In this document: one piece after another, positions 1 through 8,851 of the stretch | How positions within the stretch are numbered: the stretch's first letter is position 1 | How the letters are laid out: every line of letters begins with the position of its first letter | NCBI GenBank assembly: GCA_937995745.1 | Contig: CALKIU010000070.1 | Span: forward strand, 1-64,000 | DNA length: 64,000 nt | Reading direction: 5' to 3' | DNA from: an uncultured Bacillaceae bacterium | GTDB taxonomy: Bacteria; Bacillota; Bacilli; Bacillales; Cytobacillaceae | Notes under the pieces: generated by a model | The model's input: only the letters and a program-made list of their open reading frames with translations | Database searches by the model: none | Told to the model about the DNA's origin: nothing | Made by a program: the position numbers and the translations under genes

Positions 1-1190
1 ATTGTGTCGGCTATACGGTTGCCGGTGCCAAAGGATATGAAGATGAAAATGGACCGCGCATGATCTCCACGCCTTGGTATGAAGAACCAATTCCCTTTCA
101 CGAAGCGGCGGAAATCGGAACGAGAAAAGTCATTCAAGAACATTCCACCATTGGGGTAGTGATTACGACAGACGGGACCATCGGCGAGATTCCCCGCTCC
201 GATTATATAGAAGCGGAGGAACGGGTCATTGAAGAGCTTAAAGAGGTTGGAAAACCGTTCATCATGATTATCAACAGTGTTCAGCCTTTTCATTCGGACA
301 CCCAGGCTTTAAGGGAGGAACTGGCGGAGAAGTATGATATTCCCGTCCTCGCCATGAGCGTGGAAAGCATGAGGGAGGCCGATGTTTTGAATGTTTTGCG
401 GGAAGCGTTGTATGAGTTTCCCGTACTTGAAGTCAATGTCAATCTTCCCAGCTGGGTTATGGTGCTGAAAGAAGACCACTGGCTCCGTGAAAGCTATCAG
501 GAAGCCGTCAAAGAAACTGTAAAGGATATCAAACGCCTTCGCGATGTGGATCGTGTGGTCCAACATTTTAATGATTATGATTTTATTGAAAAAGCAAGTC
601 TTGCAGGAATTGAAATGGGCCAAGGAATAGCGGAAATCGATCTGTACGCTCCTGATGAGTTGTATGATGAAGTGCTAAAAGAAATTGTCGGGGTTGAAAT
701 CCGCGGCAAAGATCATCTCCTTGAACTGATGCAAGACTTTGCCCATGCCAAACGGGAATACGACCAAGTGGCTGAGGCATTAAAAATGGTAAAACAAACG
801 GGTTATGGAATAGCTGCGCCCAGTCTCACCGACATGAGCCTTGATGAACCGGAAATCATCCGCCAAGGCTCCAGGTTCGGCGTCCGCTTGAAAGCGGTGG
901 CGCCGTCCATACACATGATCAAGGTCGATGTAGAGTCTGAATTTGCCCCGATTATCGGCACGGAAAAACAAAGCGAGGAATTGGTCCGGTATTTGATGCA
1001 AGATTTTGAAGACGACCCGCTATCCATTTGGAATTCAGACATCTTCGGCAGAAGCCTCAGTTCGATCGTCAGGGAAGGCATTCAGGCAAAATTGGCGTTA
1101 ATGCCGGAAAACGCCAGATATAAATTGAAGGAAACGCTTGAAAGGATCATTAACGAAGGATCTGGCGGTTTAATTGCCATTATTTTATAA
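1..1190 (+). CDS. spoIVA: Stage IV sporulation protein A, 5' end cut by window
   Basis: SpoIVA is the ATPase that polymerises on the forespore surface as the basement layer of the spore coat and is also needed for cortex formation. The reading frame is open from base 3, so about 395 residues are visible. The B. subtilis protein is 492 residues, so roughly the first 97, including the P-loop, lie outside the window. The visible part starts in the GTPase-like domain (GYTVAGAKG, then DGTIGEIPR, a hallmark of the family) and runs through the middle domain to the conserved hydrophobic C-terminus GGLIAIIL, which in B. subtilis is needed for localisation. The ATG at 60 is internal and is not the start. 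Expressed in the mother cell in relatives. Identification is firm. Confidence 0.97.
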   Translation, partial: CVGYTVAGAKGYEDENGPRMISTPWYEEPIPFHEAAEIGTRKVIQEHSTIGVVITTDGTIGEIPRSDYIEAEERVIEELKEVGKPFIMIINSVQPFHSDTQALREELAEKYDIPVLAMSVESMREADVLNVLREALYEFPVLEVNVNLPSWVMVLKEDHWLRESYQEAVKETVKDIKRLRDVDRVVQHFNDYDFIEKASLAGIEMGQGIAEIDLYAPDELYDEVLKEIVGVEIRGKDHLLELMQDFAHAKREYDQVAEALKMVKQTGYGIAAPSLTDMSLDEPEIIRQGSRFGVRLKAVAPSIHMIKVDVESEFAPIIGTEKQSEELVRYLMQDFEDDPLSIWNSDIFGRSLSSIVREGIQAKLALMPENARYKLKETLERIINEGSGGLIAIIL

Positions 1191-1200
1191 AATCGAGGAA

Positions 1201-1222
1201 AGACTCCCGCAGGAGTCTTTTT
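1201..1222 (+). terminator. Terminator after spoIVA
   Basis: A 7-bp stem (1201-1207 with 1212-1218, loop CGCA) is followed by a run of T ending at 1222. It lies 10 bases after the spoIVA stop. Confidence 0.85.
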
Positions 1223-1550
1223 CATATTTCAAAAATGTTTGATGATTAAAACAACCATAAATTGAAAGAATTTATCGAAAATGAAAACATTGCCATTAAT
1301 TCGCAGGATTTTCTTGCACACTGCATATGATTGTGATAATCTTTTATCAGAATTACTGTTGAAAGAGGTCAAAAGCCTTATAAATTAAGGGTTTGGCGAT
1401 AAAAATCATTGAAATTTTTCCGGATTTCATTTAATATAAGGCATACCTCGTTAAATCGCGACAGCGAAGGTATAGAAAACAGTAATTTTGTTTACAAATG
1501 AAGATAGGGACAGTGTTTTGGCTTAGCACTTTGGGAGGAGGTGAGCGCTG
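1223..1550 (+). other. Long AT-rich upstream region of hbs
   Basis: No gene is seen here. A weak sigma-A-like promoter (TTGCAC at 1314, GATAAT at 1335, spacer only 15) would give an mRNA leader of about 200 bases. An imperfect hairpin closes ATACCT (1443-1448) on AGGTAT (1468-1473). Long leaders on hbs are known in B. subtilis, so a long 5' UTR is plausible. The start site is not proven by the sequence. Confidence 0.4.
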
Positions 1551-1823
1551 ATGAACAAGACAGAACTGATCAACGCTGTTGCTGAAGCGAGTGATCTGTC
1601 TAAAAAGGACGCAACAAAAGCAGTTGACGCTGTTTTTGATACAATTTTAAACACTTTGAAAAAAGGTGAAAAAGTTCAATTAATCGGTTTTGGAAATTTT
1701 GAGGTTCGTGAGCGTGCAGCTCGCAAAGGGCGTAATCCTCAAACTGGAGAAGAAATTGAAATTCCCGCAAGCAGAGTACCTGCTTTTAAACCGGGAAAAG
1801 CACTGAAAGAAGCTGTAAAATAA
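1551..1823 (+). CDS. hbs: HU-family nucleoid DNA-binding protein
   Basis: The 90-residue product matches the length of Bacillus HBsu (92). HU is an abundant dimeric nucleoid protein that bends and compacts DNA without sequence specificity. It shows the MNKTELI start, the GFGNFEVRERAARKGRNP signature at about residues 46-63 and the FKPGKALK C-terminus. The proline in the NPQTG arm tip is the residue that intercalates into the minor groove. The start is fixed by a strong GGGAGGAGGTG ribosome site just upstream. It is monocistronic, with terminators on both sides, and in the same place between spoIVA and mtrA as in B. subtilis. Confidence 0.98.
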   Translation: MNKTELINAVAEASDLSKKDATKAVDAVFDTILNTLKKGEKVQLIGFGNFEVRERAARKGRNPQTGEEIEIPASRVPAFKPGKALKEAVK

Positions 1824-1851
1824 CTACATATAGAACCACAGCCATTGGTTG

Positions 1852-1884
1852 AAAAGGGTCACGTTCTGCGTGCCCCTTTTTTTA
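1852..1884 (+). terminator. Terminator after hbs
   Basis: The stem AAAAGGG-t-CACG pairs with CGTG-c-CCCTTTT with one mismatch, loop TTCTG, followed by seven T (1877-1883). Confidence 0.85.
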
Positions 1885-2124
1885 TTAATTATTGCACATT
1901 TAAAGATGAATTATAAACAATCAGTTTCCCTTCGCGGCCCATATGCAACCGTAAATGGCGCGGTGCAAGCGGCTCATTTTTTTAGAACAGGATGAAAAAT
2001 CCGCCCGAATCATTGTAATATTCAATTCAAGGGTGCTGAAGCCGTTCTCGGGTCGGGATTATTTTATTTGGAAAAAGCATATTCAAATCTTGATTCAATT
2101 TAAGTGCATGTGTTAATTTTGAAA

Positions 2125-2133
2125 TGTTATACT
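2125..2133 (+). promoter_or_regulatory. Extended -10 promoter of folE-mtrB
   Basis: TGTTATACT is an extended -10 element (TGnTATACT) 90 bases before folE. No good -35 box is seen at the right spacing. The rest of the 340-base gap between hbs and folE holds no gene that I can recognise. Confidence 0.55.
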
Positions 2134-2222
2134 AAATGCAACACGAATCCCAGTTGTCGCGAATAATTGCAAACGATTTTTATTGATACGGGATTCAAGT
2201 GTCATGTTTAGGAGGTAGCACG

Positions 2223-2789
2223 ATGTCTAAGATTAATCGCGCTCAGATTGAGCATGCTGTGCGTTTAATCCTGGAGGCAATTGGCGAAGATCCAAAGCGG
2301 GAAGGTTTGAAGGATACACCGAAACGTGTGGCGAAAATGTATGAAGAAGTTTTTTCCGGACTCGGCCAGGATCCGGGTAAATACTTTGAAACCGTTTTTG
2401 AAGAAGAACATGAAGAGCTTGTCTTGGTAAAAGATATTCCTTTTTATTCGATGTGTGAACACCATCTCGTTCCGTTTTATGGCAAGGCCCATGTGGCTTA
2501 TATTCCGCGGAACGGCAAAGTTACCGGCTTAAGCAAACTGGTCAGGGCGGTGGAGACAGTTTCCAAGCGTCCGCAGCTTCAGGAACGGATTACTTCCACA
2601 GTTGCCGATATCATCATGGAAAAACTGGAACCGTACGGTGTGATGGTGATCATCGAAGCGGAGCATATGTGCATGACGATGCGCGGCGTGAAAAAACCGG
2701 GCTCTATAACGGTTACGTCTGCAGTCAGGGGGATTTTTACAAAAGATCACAGAGCCCGTTCAGAGGTGCTTTCACTAATCAAAAGTTAA
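2223..2789 (+). CDS. folE: GTP cyclohydrolase I
   Basis: This enzyme converts GTP to 7,8-dihydroneopterin triphosphate, the first step of tetrahydrofolate synthesis. In B. subtilis it is called MtrA. The product is 188 residues (B. subtilis 190). The zinc ligands are visible in CEHHLVPF (Cys78, His81) and in HMCMTMRG near residue 149. The C-terminal TSAVRGIF block is typical. A GTG 24 bases upstream is in frame, but the ribosome site TAGGAGGT at 2209-2216 sits at the correct distance only for the ATG at 2223, so that start is used. It forms a two-gene unit with mtrB, as in B. subtilis. Confidence 0.97.
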   Translation: MSKINRAQIEHAVRLILEAIGEDPKREGLKDTPKRVAKMYEEVFSGLGQDPGKYFETVFEEEHEELVLVKDIPFYSMCEHHLVPFYGKAHVAYIPRNGKVTGLSKLVRAVETVSKRPQLQERITSTVADIIMEKLEPYGVMVIIEAEHMCMTMRGVKKPGSITVTSAVRGIFTKDHRARSEVLSLIKS

Positions 2790-2879
2790 TTTGAAGCCGA
2801 AACTTGGCGGAAGTGATAGGAAATGGGACTATAATATATTTTGAAATAAACGATACTAACTGTGACGGGTAGTGATAAT

Positions 2880-3116
2880 ATGGAAGGAAAATACGCTTTT
2901 TCAGGAGATTATGTCGTAATCAGGGCGATGGATGACGGCGTTCAGGTCATCGGGTTGACAAGAGGTACTGATACGAGATTTCATCATGCGGAAAAGCTGG
3001 ATAAAGGGGAAGTAATGATTGCCCAATTTACGGAACACACTTCTGCCATTAAAATCAGGGGTCACGCCCGTATACTGACGTCATACGGAGAAATCGAAAG
3101 CAACCCGAATTCATGA
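2880..3116 (+). CDS. mtrB: Trp RNA-binding attenuation protein TRAP
   Basis: TRAP forms an 11-subunit ring that binds tryptophan and then wraps RNA carrying (G/U)AG repeats, ending transcription or blocking translation of trp genes. The product is about 78 residues. The core DGVQVIGLTRGTDTRFHH and the block GEVMIAQFTEHTSAIKIRG are almost invariant in the family and hold the tryptophan pocket (GTD/T, QFTEHTS) and RNA-binding lysine and arginine residues. ATG 2880 is chosen; an in-frame GTG at 2862 is also possible, and neither has a strong ribosome site. Its best known target, the trp operon, is not in this window, although the aro cluster that usually contains it is. Confidence 0.95.
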   Translation: MEGKYAFSGDYVVIRAMDDGVQVIGLTRGTDTRFHHAEKLDKGEVMIAQFTEHTSAIKIRGHARILTSYGEIESNPNS

Positions 3117-3179
3117 CCATTCTTCGTTCCATTCTCCTCATCGATATTTCATGAAATGGTCCATAATGAAACACATTTA

Positions 3180-3188
3180 TGTTATAAT
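3180..3188 (+). promoter_or_regulatory. Extended -10 promoter of hepS-menG-hepT
   Basis: TGTTATAAT is a perfect extended -10 element 86 bases before hepS. No clear -35 box is present. Confidence 0.6.
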
Positions 3189-3273
3189 TGTTCAAGCGTT
3201 ACAGACGGATTGGAAAATGGGTTGAATGGGGTAAATTGCAACATTTTGCCAAAATGGGGACAAGGGTGATTGC

Positions 3274-4104
3274 ATGCAGGAAATATTAACAAAATTAGAC
3301 GAAATGACAGCAAGGCTCCGGGACTACTTGGACGATCCCTTTTTAATTCAATATATAAAAAAGCCGGAAATCGACAGGGACAAACTTCTTTTGCTACTGT
3401 CGTTTCTCGAACAACTGAAAGTTCCGGCACACAGCAAGGAAAATTATGTAATAACCGTCATGTTGCTCCAAATAGCCCTTGATACCCATGATCTGGTAAC
3501 AAACGACCCCATGAATGAATCAAATCAAAGAACCATACAATTAACGGTTCTGGCTGGAACATATTTCAGCGGACTGTATTACAGAATATTGGCGAATCAG
3601 AATGATATAGATGTTATCAGGGTTTTATCCGAAGGCGTGGAGATCATCAATGATGAAAAAATTTCTTTGTATCAGCAAGATTTTGACGGAGTTGACAGGC
3701 TTATTTCAGGTATTGCCAAAATTGAAGCTTCCCTTTTTAAGAAGTTGGCCGCTTATTTCCGTGAAAAACATTGGGAAGAATTATTCCACAGTTTCCTGTT
3801 GCTTAAACGGCTGACAGCGGAAAAAGAAAAATTCCGTCGAAAACAAAGTTCCCCGCTTTTTGATGCACTGAAAAAGCTTATATTTGCAAAACCGGGGGAA
3901 TCATTCCAGCCTTTAGATGATCCGACTCCGGACCAGCGCAAATATTTGCTTCTCATTTGCGAACGATACATTAATGATGCAAAAGAATTATTGCTTAATG
4001 CGAGAGAAAATATCCCGTTCTTGAATTCAGTGCTGGAGGAAAGAATAGATGAGCTGTTGGGAGCACACCGTCTCGTTTTAAAGACGCTTGCGGAAGAAGG
4101 GTGA
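3274..4104 (+). CDS. hepS: Heptaprenyl diphosphate synthase component I
   Basis: This is the small, non-catalytic partner of the HepS/HepT heterodimer that builds the C35 side chain of menaquinone-7. The product is 276 residues (B. subtilis 251). It is largely helical and has no DDxxD motif, as expected because HepS only helps set product length. Recognition rests on the helical pattern, the KENYVITVMLLQIALDTHD region and its position directly before menG and hepT. Three bases separate it from menG. The poor general conservation of this subunit makes this call weaker than for its neighbours. Confidence 0.9.
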   Translation: MQEILTKLDEMTARLRDYLDDPFLIQYIKKPEIDRDKLLLLLSFLEQLKVPAHSKENYVITVMLLQIALDTHDLVTNDPMNESNQRTIQLTVLAGTYFSGLYYRILANQNDIDVIRVLSEGVEIINDEKISLYQQDFDGVDRLISGIAKIEASLFKKLAAYFREKHWEELFHSFLLLKRLTAEKEKFRRKQSSPLFDALKKLIFAKPGESFQPLDDPTPDQRKYLLLICERYINDAKELLLNARENIPFLNSVLEERIDELLGAHRLVLKTLAEEG

Positions 4105-4107
4105 AAT

Positions 4108-4809
4108 ATGGACCAATCCAAAGAAAAACGTGTGTATGATGTTTTTGAAAAGATTTCCGAGAATTATGATAAAATGAATTCTGTGATCAGTTTTCAGCAG
4201 CATAAAAAATGGCGGAAAGACATCATGAAAAAGATGAATGTCCGCCGGGGGGCAAAAGCCCTTGATATATGCTGCGGCACCGGAGAATGGACGATAGCCT
4301 TGGCAAAAGAGGTTGGTACGGAAGGGGAAGTCATCGGCCTCGATTTTAGCAAAAACATGCTGAAAGTCGGCGAGGAAAAGATAAAAAAACTGGAATTGAG
4401 TCAGGTGAAACTCATTCATGGAAACGCGATGGATTTGCCGTTTCCCGATAATACTTTCGATTATGTCACAATCGGTTTCGGATTGAGAAATGTCCCCGAT
4501 TATATGCAAGTGCTGAGGGAAATGAACCGGGTTTTGAAACCGGGAGGCTTGGCGGCTTGTTTGGAGACATCTCATCCGACGATGTTTGGATATAAGCAAT
4601 TGTTTAATTTTTATTTCCGTTATATTATGCCTTTATTTGGCAAAGTATTTGCCAAAAGCTATAAGGAATATTTATGGCTGCAGGAATCGGCGCGGACTTT
4701 TCCGGGCATGAAAGAATTGGCGGAGATGTTCAGCGAGGCAGGTTTCCGCAAAGTCACATATAAAGCATACAGCGGCGGGGCAGCAGCTGCCCATTTTGGC
4801 TATAAATAA
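4108..4809 (+). CDS. menG: Demethylmenaquinone methyltransferase
   Basis: MenG (UbiE family) transfers a methyl group from S-adenosylmethionine to demethylmenaquinone, the last step of menaquinone synthesis. The product is 233 residues. The SAM-binding motif ALDICCGTGEWT lies near residue 50, followed by VIGLDFSKNML and the FGLRNVPD and RVLKPGG blocks that mark UbiE proteins. It ends with the family's GGAAAAHFGYK tail. It lies between the two subunits of heptaprenyl diphosphate synthase, so side-chain synthesis and ring methylation are made from one transcript. Confidence 0.97.
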   Translation: MDQSKEKRVYDVFEKISENYDKMNSVISFQQHKKWRKDIMKKMNVRRGAKALDICCGTGEWTIALAKEVGTEGEVIGLDFSKNMLKVGEEKIKKLELSQVKLIHGNAMDLPFPDNTFDYVTIGFGLRNVPDYMQVLREMNRVLKPGGLAACLETSHPTMFGYKQLFNFYFRYIMPLFGKVFAKSYKEYLWLQESARTFPGMKELAEMFSEAGFRKVTYKAYSGGAAAAHFGYK

Positions 4810-4866
4810 GACGATGCCGAAACAGCACTAGCTTTTGTACAGAGAGGATAAAACTGGTGAAATTAC

Positions 4867-5829
4867 ATGAAGCTAAAAACAATCTATTCAAATTTGCGCA
4901 GAGAAATAAACGAGGTCGAAAAAGCGCTGGAGGAGACGGTGCGGAGTGATTCCCCGCTGTTAAGGGAAGCTTCACTGCACCTATTGAAAGCCGGGGGAAA
5001 GAGAATCCGCCCCATCTTTGTTCTACTTTCTGGTAAATTTGGCAAAAATAATGAGAAAGCAGTCCGGGACATTGCCGTTGCCCTAGAATTGATACACATG
5101 GCCTCCCTTGTGCATGATGACGTCATTGACGATGCGGAATTGCGCCGCGGAAAACCGACGATTAAGACGCTGTGGGACAACCGGGTGGCCATGTACACGG
5201 GCGACTATATTTTTGCCAAGGCCCTGGAATTAGCAACAAATATAAAAAATCCTCTTGCTCATCATATCCTTTCCAAGACGATTCTCGAATTAAGCGTCGG
5301 GGAGATTAAACAAATACAAGAGAAATTCTGGTTTGAGCAAACCCTGCGCCATTATTTGCGGAGAATCAAAAGAAAAACCGCATTGTTGATTGCGGCCAGC
5401 TGCCAGTTGGGAGCGATTGCCGCAGGCGCAGAACCTGAGGTTTACCGAAAACTTTATCATTACGGCTATTTCGTTGGCATGTCTTATCAAATTATTGATG
5501 ATGTGTTGGATTTCACCGGCACCGAAGAACAGTTGGGAAAACCCGCCGGCGGGGATTTGCGGCAAGGGAATATCACCCTGCCTGTGTTAATTGCCATGAA
5601 AGATGAAAAAATCCGCTCCCGGATTGTGACGGTCCACGAGAATATAAGCGAGACGGAGTTGAAGGGAATCATTGACTTAATAAAATCTTCCGGCGGCATT
5701 GAAAAGTCATTGGAAGTGAGCGATCGGTATTTGCAAAAGGCTCTGAGGGCACTGGAAGGATTGCCGGATATCCAAGCAAAAGGAACGCTCCGTGAAATCG
5801 CTTTATATATTGGAAAAAGAAACTATTAA
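4867..5829 (+). CDS. hepT: Heptaprenyl diphosphate synthase component II
   Basis: This is the catalytic subunit that adds isopentenyl diphosphate units to farnesyl diphosphate to give the C35 chain of menaquinone-7. The product is 320 residues. The first aspartate-rich motif is HDDVIDD near residue 80 and the second is IDDVLDF near residue 207; both bind Mg-diphosphate. The GGKRIRP block for isopentenyl diphosphate is near residue 42. A stop codon at 4858 limits the start to ATG 4867. The B. subtilis protein has about 30 more residues at the N-terminus. The ribosome site is weak and distant (AGAGG around 4843). Confidence 0.97.
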   Translation: MKLKTIYSNLRREINEVEKALEETVRSDSPLLREASLHLLKAGGKRIRPIFVLLSGKFGKNNEKAVRDIAVALELIHMASLVHDDVIDDAELRRGKPTIKTLWDNRVAMYTGDYIFAKALELATNIKNPLAHHILSKTILELSVGEIKQIQEKFWFEQTLRHYLRRIKRKTALLIAASCQLGAIAAGAEPEVYRKLYHYGYFVGMSYQIIDDVLDFTGTEEQLGKPAGGDLRQGNITLPVLIAMKDEKIRSRIVTVHENISETELKGIIDLIKSSGGIEKSLEVSDRYLQKALRALEGLPDIQAKGTLREIALYIGKRNY

Positions 5830-5868
5830 GAATTGATAAAAAAAACAAACAATGGTAATATTTTTTTG

Positions 5869-5896
5869 GATTGCTTGTCTTGCAAGCAATCTTTTT
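5869..5896 (+). terminator. Terminator after hepT
   Basis: A perfect 9-bp stem GATTGCTTG/CAAGCAATC, loop of 5, then five T. Confidence 0.85.
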
Positions 5897-5925
5897 AATA
5901 CATAGCGATACAGGAGTGAGGCATA

Positions 5926-6372
5926 ATGGAAAGAACATTTCTGATGGTCAAGCCTGACGGGGTACAGCGCAATTTAATCGGAGAAATTGTTTCCCGTTTT
6001 GAAAAGAAAGGCTTCCAATTAGTGGGCGCCAAACTGATGCAAGTTTCCCGCGAACTGGCCGAGAAGCACTATGCGGAACATAAAGAGCGTCCGTTTTTTG
6101 GTGAATTGGTTGATTTCATTACATCCGGACCGGTATTTGCCATGGTTTGGGAAGGGGAAAACGTCATTTCCGTTGCCCGGCAAATGATGGGGGCAACCAA
6201 TCCGAAAGACGCAGCACCGGGAACCATTCGCGGCGATTTTGGTGTGACGGTCGGGAAAAATGTCATTCACGGTTCTGATTCCCCGGAAAGCGCGGAACGG
6301 GAAATCAACTTGTTTTTTAAAGAGGAAGAATTGCTGTCATATTCCAAGTTAATGAACGAGTGGATATATTAA
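5926..6372 (+). CDS. ndk: Nucleoside diphosphate kinase
   Basis: Ndk moves the terminal phosphate between nucleoside triphosphates and diphosphates and so balances NTP and dNTP pools. The product is 148 residues, the family length. The active-site histidine is in NVIHGSDS near residue 115. MVKPDGVQRN at the start and GTIRGDFG are further signatures. It has its own ribosome site (AGGAGTGAGG) and terminators on both sides. In B. subtilis the gene sits at the same place between hepT and cheR. Confidence 0.98.
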   Translation: MERTFLMVKPDGVQRNLIGEIVSRFEKKGFQLVGAKLMQVSRELAEKHYAEHKERPFFGELVDFITSGPVFAMVWEGENVISVARQMMGATNPKDAAPGTIRGDFGVTVGKNVIHGSDSPESAEREINLFFKEEELLSYSKLMNEWIY

Positions 6373-6377
6373 TCGGG

Positions 6378-6413
6378 AAAAAGCACTTGTGCATTTGCTG
6401 CAGGTGCTTTTTT
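6378..6413 (+). terminator. Terminator after ndk
   Basis: AAGCACTTG pairs with CAGGTGCTT (one G-U pair), then T's up to 6413. Confidence 0.8.
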
Positions 6414-6547
6414 CTCTGCCCGCCGCCGGGACTGTCCCTCTTTCGGCATAAGATTTGCCGGAAGTGCTCCTGTTTCTCTTCCGTTCCCCTTAAATTGGTT
6501 TATACTGAGAATAGAAAAAGCTGTAAAAGAGAACAGGAGAATATAAA

Positions 6548-7327
6548 ATGGGACAAGACTATGAATTATTCGTCAGAAATGTAAAAAAGAAAACAGGGCT
6601 TGATCTTTCTTTATACAAAGAAACCCAGATGAAGAGGCGGCTCAAATCATTTTATGAAAAAAAGGGGTTCCGTTCGTTTTCCGATTTGTATTGCGGTTTG
6701 AGCAAAGACGCGAAGTTGCTGGAAGAGTTTTTGGACAGAATAACGATCAATGTATCGGAGTTTTTCCGCAACCGGAAGCATTGGGAAATCCTTGAAACAA
6801 GCATCCTTCCCCCTCTTCTTCAGAAAAACAGGAGAATTAGGGTATGGAGTGCCGCATGTTCAACGGGTGAAGAACCGTACACACTCGCTTTGATTCTGTC
6901 AAAATTCATGCCCCTTTCCCAAATCAAGATCATCGCCACCGATATTGACGAAAAGGCCCTATCCAAAGCGAAAGAGGGGCTTTTTTCGGAGAGAGCGGTG
7001 CAAGAAATTCCGTCGGAGTTAAAAAGGAAATATTTTTCAAAGAAAGGGGATTTATACATACTTTCTGACGACATTAAGAAAACAGTCATCTTCAAAAAGC
7101 ATAATTTGCTGGCCGACCCGTACGGCGGCCCTTATGATTTGATCGTTTGCAGAAATGTCCTCATCTATTTTACTGAAGAAGCAAAGGAAATGGTTTATAA
7201 AAAATTTAACAAAGCTTTGACAACCGGTGGGATTTTGTTCGTCGGCAGCACGGAACAAATTTTTAACCCGTCCCGGTACGGTTTTGCCGGCGTGGAGACG
7301 TTCTTTTACAAAAAAACCGGTCAATAA
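6548..7327 (+). CDS. cheR: Chemotaxis protein methyltransferase CheR
   Basis: CheR methylates glutamate side chains of chemoreceptors with S-adenosylmethionine, setting receptor sensitivity. The product is 259 residues. There is an N-terminal helical CheR_N domain (about residues 1-75), then the SAM-binding SAACSTGEEPYTLA motif near residue 100 and the CRNVLIYF motif near residue 204 that is typical of CheR. The gene stands alone, as in B. subtilis where it also follows ndk. Its presence implies that chemoreceptors are encoded elsewhere. Confidence 0.97.
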   Translation: MGQDYELFVRNVKKKTGLDLSLYKETQMKRRLKSFYEKKGFRSFSDLYCGLSKDAKLLEEFLDRITINVSEFFRNRKHWEILETSILPPLLQKNRRIRVWSAACSTGEEPYTLALILSKFMPLSQIKIIATDIDEKALSKAKEGLFSERAVQEIPSELKRKYFSKKGDLYILSDDIKKTVIFKKHNLLADPYGGPYDLIVCRNVLIYFTEEAKEMVYKKFNKALTTGGILFVGSTEQIFNPSRYGFAGVETFFYKKTGQ

Positions 7328-7418
7328 TTTTTTTCGAGACAGGGGCAAGCGGAACATATCCAAATGGCCAAAATGATTTCCTTCGCCCCAAACCGCACCA
7401 TTTTATGATGGCCGGTTT

Positions 7419-7457
7419 GGAAAGCCTCAAGCAAATTTTATATGCTTGAGGCTTTCC
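7419..7457 (+). other. Strong hairpin after cheR without a T tract
   Basis: GGAAAGCCTCAAGCA (7419-7433) pairs perfectly with 7443-7457 around a 9-base loop. No T run follows on either strand, so it is a poor intrinsic terminator despite its 15-bp stem. The preceding bases AACCG..ACCAT and ATGG..CGGTT can form a second, weaker hairpin. The 350-base gap 7328-7678 holds no gene. Confidence 0.5.
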
Positions 7458-7629
7458 GCCCGGACGGATTGTCTGACAGGCGATGCAGGCTGCATTGGCT
7501 TTAATTTAATCCGGCAGGGAGCATTTAAAGGGGCGGGATTTTGCCTATTGTTCGAAAATGATTTCAGAAAATTTAGTCTAAAATTCAACAATAAATTTCA
7601 ATCTTTTACTATTTTTATTTTTCTTCATA

Positions 7630-7638
7630 TGTTATATT
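7630..7638 (+). promoter_or_regulatory. Extended -10 promoter of the aro operon
   Basis: TGTTATATT is an extended -10 element 41 bases before aroC. The stretch around it is very AT-rich. Confidence 0.55.
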
Positions 7639-7678
7639 GATAGATAATCCTTTAATCAATTAGAGGAGGAAAGAATTT

Positions 7679-8851
7679 ATGAGATATTTGACAGCGGGAG
7701 AGTCGCACGGTCCCCAATTAACGACGATCATCGAAGGACTTCCGGCGGGCATGCCCTTGACGGCGGAAGACATAAATAAAGACTTGGCCAGGAGGCAAAA
7801 GGGCTACGGAAGAGGCCGGAGAATGCAAATTGAAAAAGATACGGCGAAAATATTGAGCGGCGTAAGACACGGTTATACACTCGGCTCGCCGGTAACCCTT
7901 GTCGTGGAAAATAAAGATTGGAAAAACTGGACGGAAATCATGGGCATCGAACCTCTGGCGGAGGGGAAAGAAAAAGAAGTCAAACGGAAAATAACCAATC
8001 CGAGACCGGGGCACGCCGATTTAAACGGCGGAATAAAATACGGCCACAGGGATTTGCGCAACGTTTTGGAGCGTTCATCAGCGCGGGAAACAACGGTCAG
8101 GGTTGCAGCAGGCGCAGTGGCCAAGAAACTTCTGTCTCTTCTCGGAATTGAGGTGGCATCGCATGTCGTTGAAATTGGCGGGGTAAGAAGCCAAGTCTGT
8201 ACATACGATTCCATTGAATCTTTGCGGGAGATTACGGAAGCTTCGCCAGTCCGCTGCCTTGACCCGGAGGCCGGAAAAAAAATGATGCAAGTAATTGATG
8301 ACGCAAAAGAAAACGGCGATTCGGTAGGCGGAATCGTTGAAGTTATCGTAGAAGGGATGCCTCCGGGAATCGGCAGTTATGTTCATTATGACCGCAAACT
8401 GGACGCCAAATTGGCGGCGGCAATGATCAGCATCAATGCGTTTAAAGGAGTCGAGTTTGGCATCGGTTTTGAAGCGGCGCGAAGACCGGGCAGCCAGGTT
8501 CACGACGAAATCGAATGGAGCAAAGACAAGGGGTACATCCGGACGACCAATCGTTTGGGCGGATTTGAAGGGGGCATGACAACGGGGATGCCGATCATTG
8601 TCCGCGGTGTGATGAAGCCGATTCCGACTTTGTACAAGCCCCTGAGAACGGTTGACATAGAGACGAAAGAACCCTATTCCGCCAGCATTGAACGCTCCGA
8701 CAACTGTGCGGTTCCCGCTGCGGCTGTCGTTGCTGAAAGCGTAATTGCGTGGGAACTGGCGGCGGCCATAGTAGATCAATTTTACGCCGACCGTCTCGAT
8801 GTTTTGATTGAAAATGTCAATAAACAACGGCAATTTGCGAGGGAATTTTGA
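7679..8851 (+). CDS. aroC: Chorismate synthase
   Basis: AroC (AroF in older B. subtilis naming) converts 5-enolpyruvylshikimate-3-phosphate to chorismate using reduced FMN. The product is 390 residues. Signatures are GESHGP at residues 7-12, GYGRGRRM near residue 42 and the RSSARETTVRVAAG block near residue 134. The ribosome site GAGGAGG is ideal. It is the first gene of the aromatic supraoperon, and its stop overlaps the start of aroB by one base. Confidence 0.98.
   Translation: MRYLTAGESHGPQLTTIIEGLPAGMPLTAEDINKDLARRQKGYGRGRRMQIEKDTAKILSGVRHGYTLGSPVTLVVENKDWKNWTEIMGIEPLAEGKEKEVKRKITNPRPGHADLNGGIKYGHRDLRNVLERSSARETTVRVAAGAVAKKLLSLLGIEVASHVVEIGGVRSQVCTYDSIESLREITEASPVRCLDPEAGKKMMQVIDDAKENGDSVGGIVEVIVEGMPPGIGSYVHYDRKLDAKLAAAMISINAFKGVEFGIGFEAARRPGSQVHDEIEWSKDKGYIRTTNRLGGFEGGMTTGMPIIVRGVMKPIPTLYKPLRTVDIETKEPYSASIERSDNCAVPAAAVVAESVIAWELAAAIVDQFYADRLDVLIENVNKQRQFAREF

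Noticed and set aside
4078..4599. 173-codon minus-strand frame opposite menG
   Set aside because: Antisense to MenG with its SAM-binding motif; nothing supports expression.
8078..8833. 251-codon minus-strand frame inside aroC
   Set aside because: It is fully opposite a clear chorismate synthase gene and has no recognisable product.
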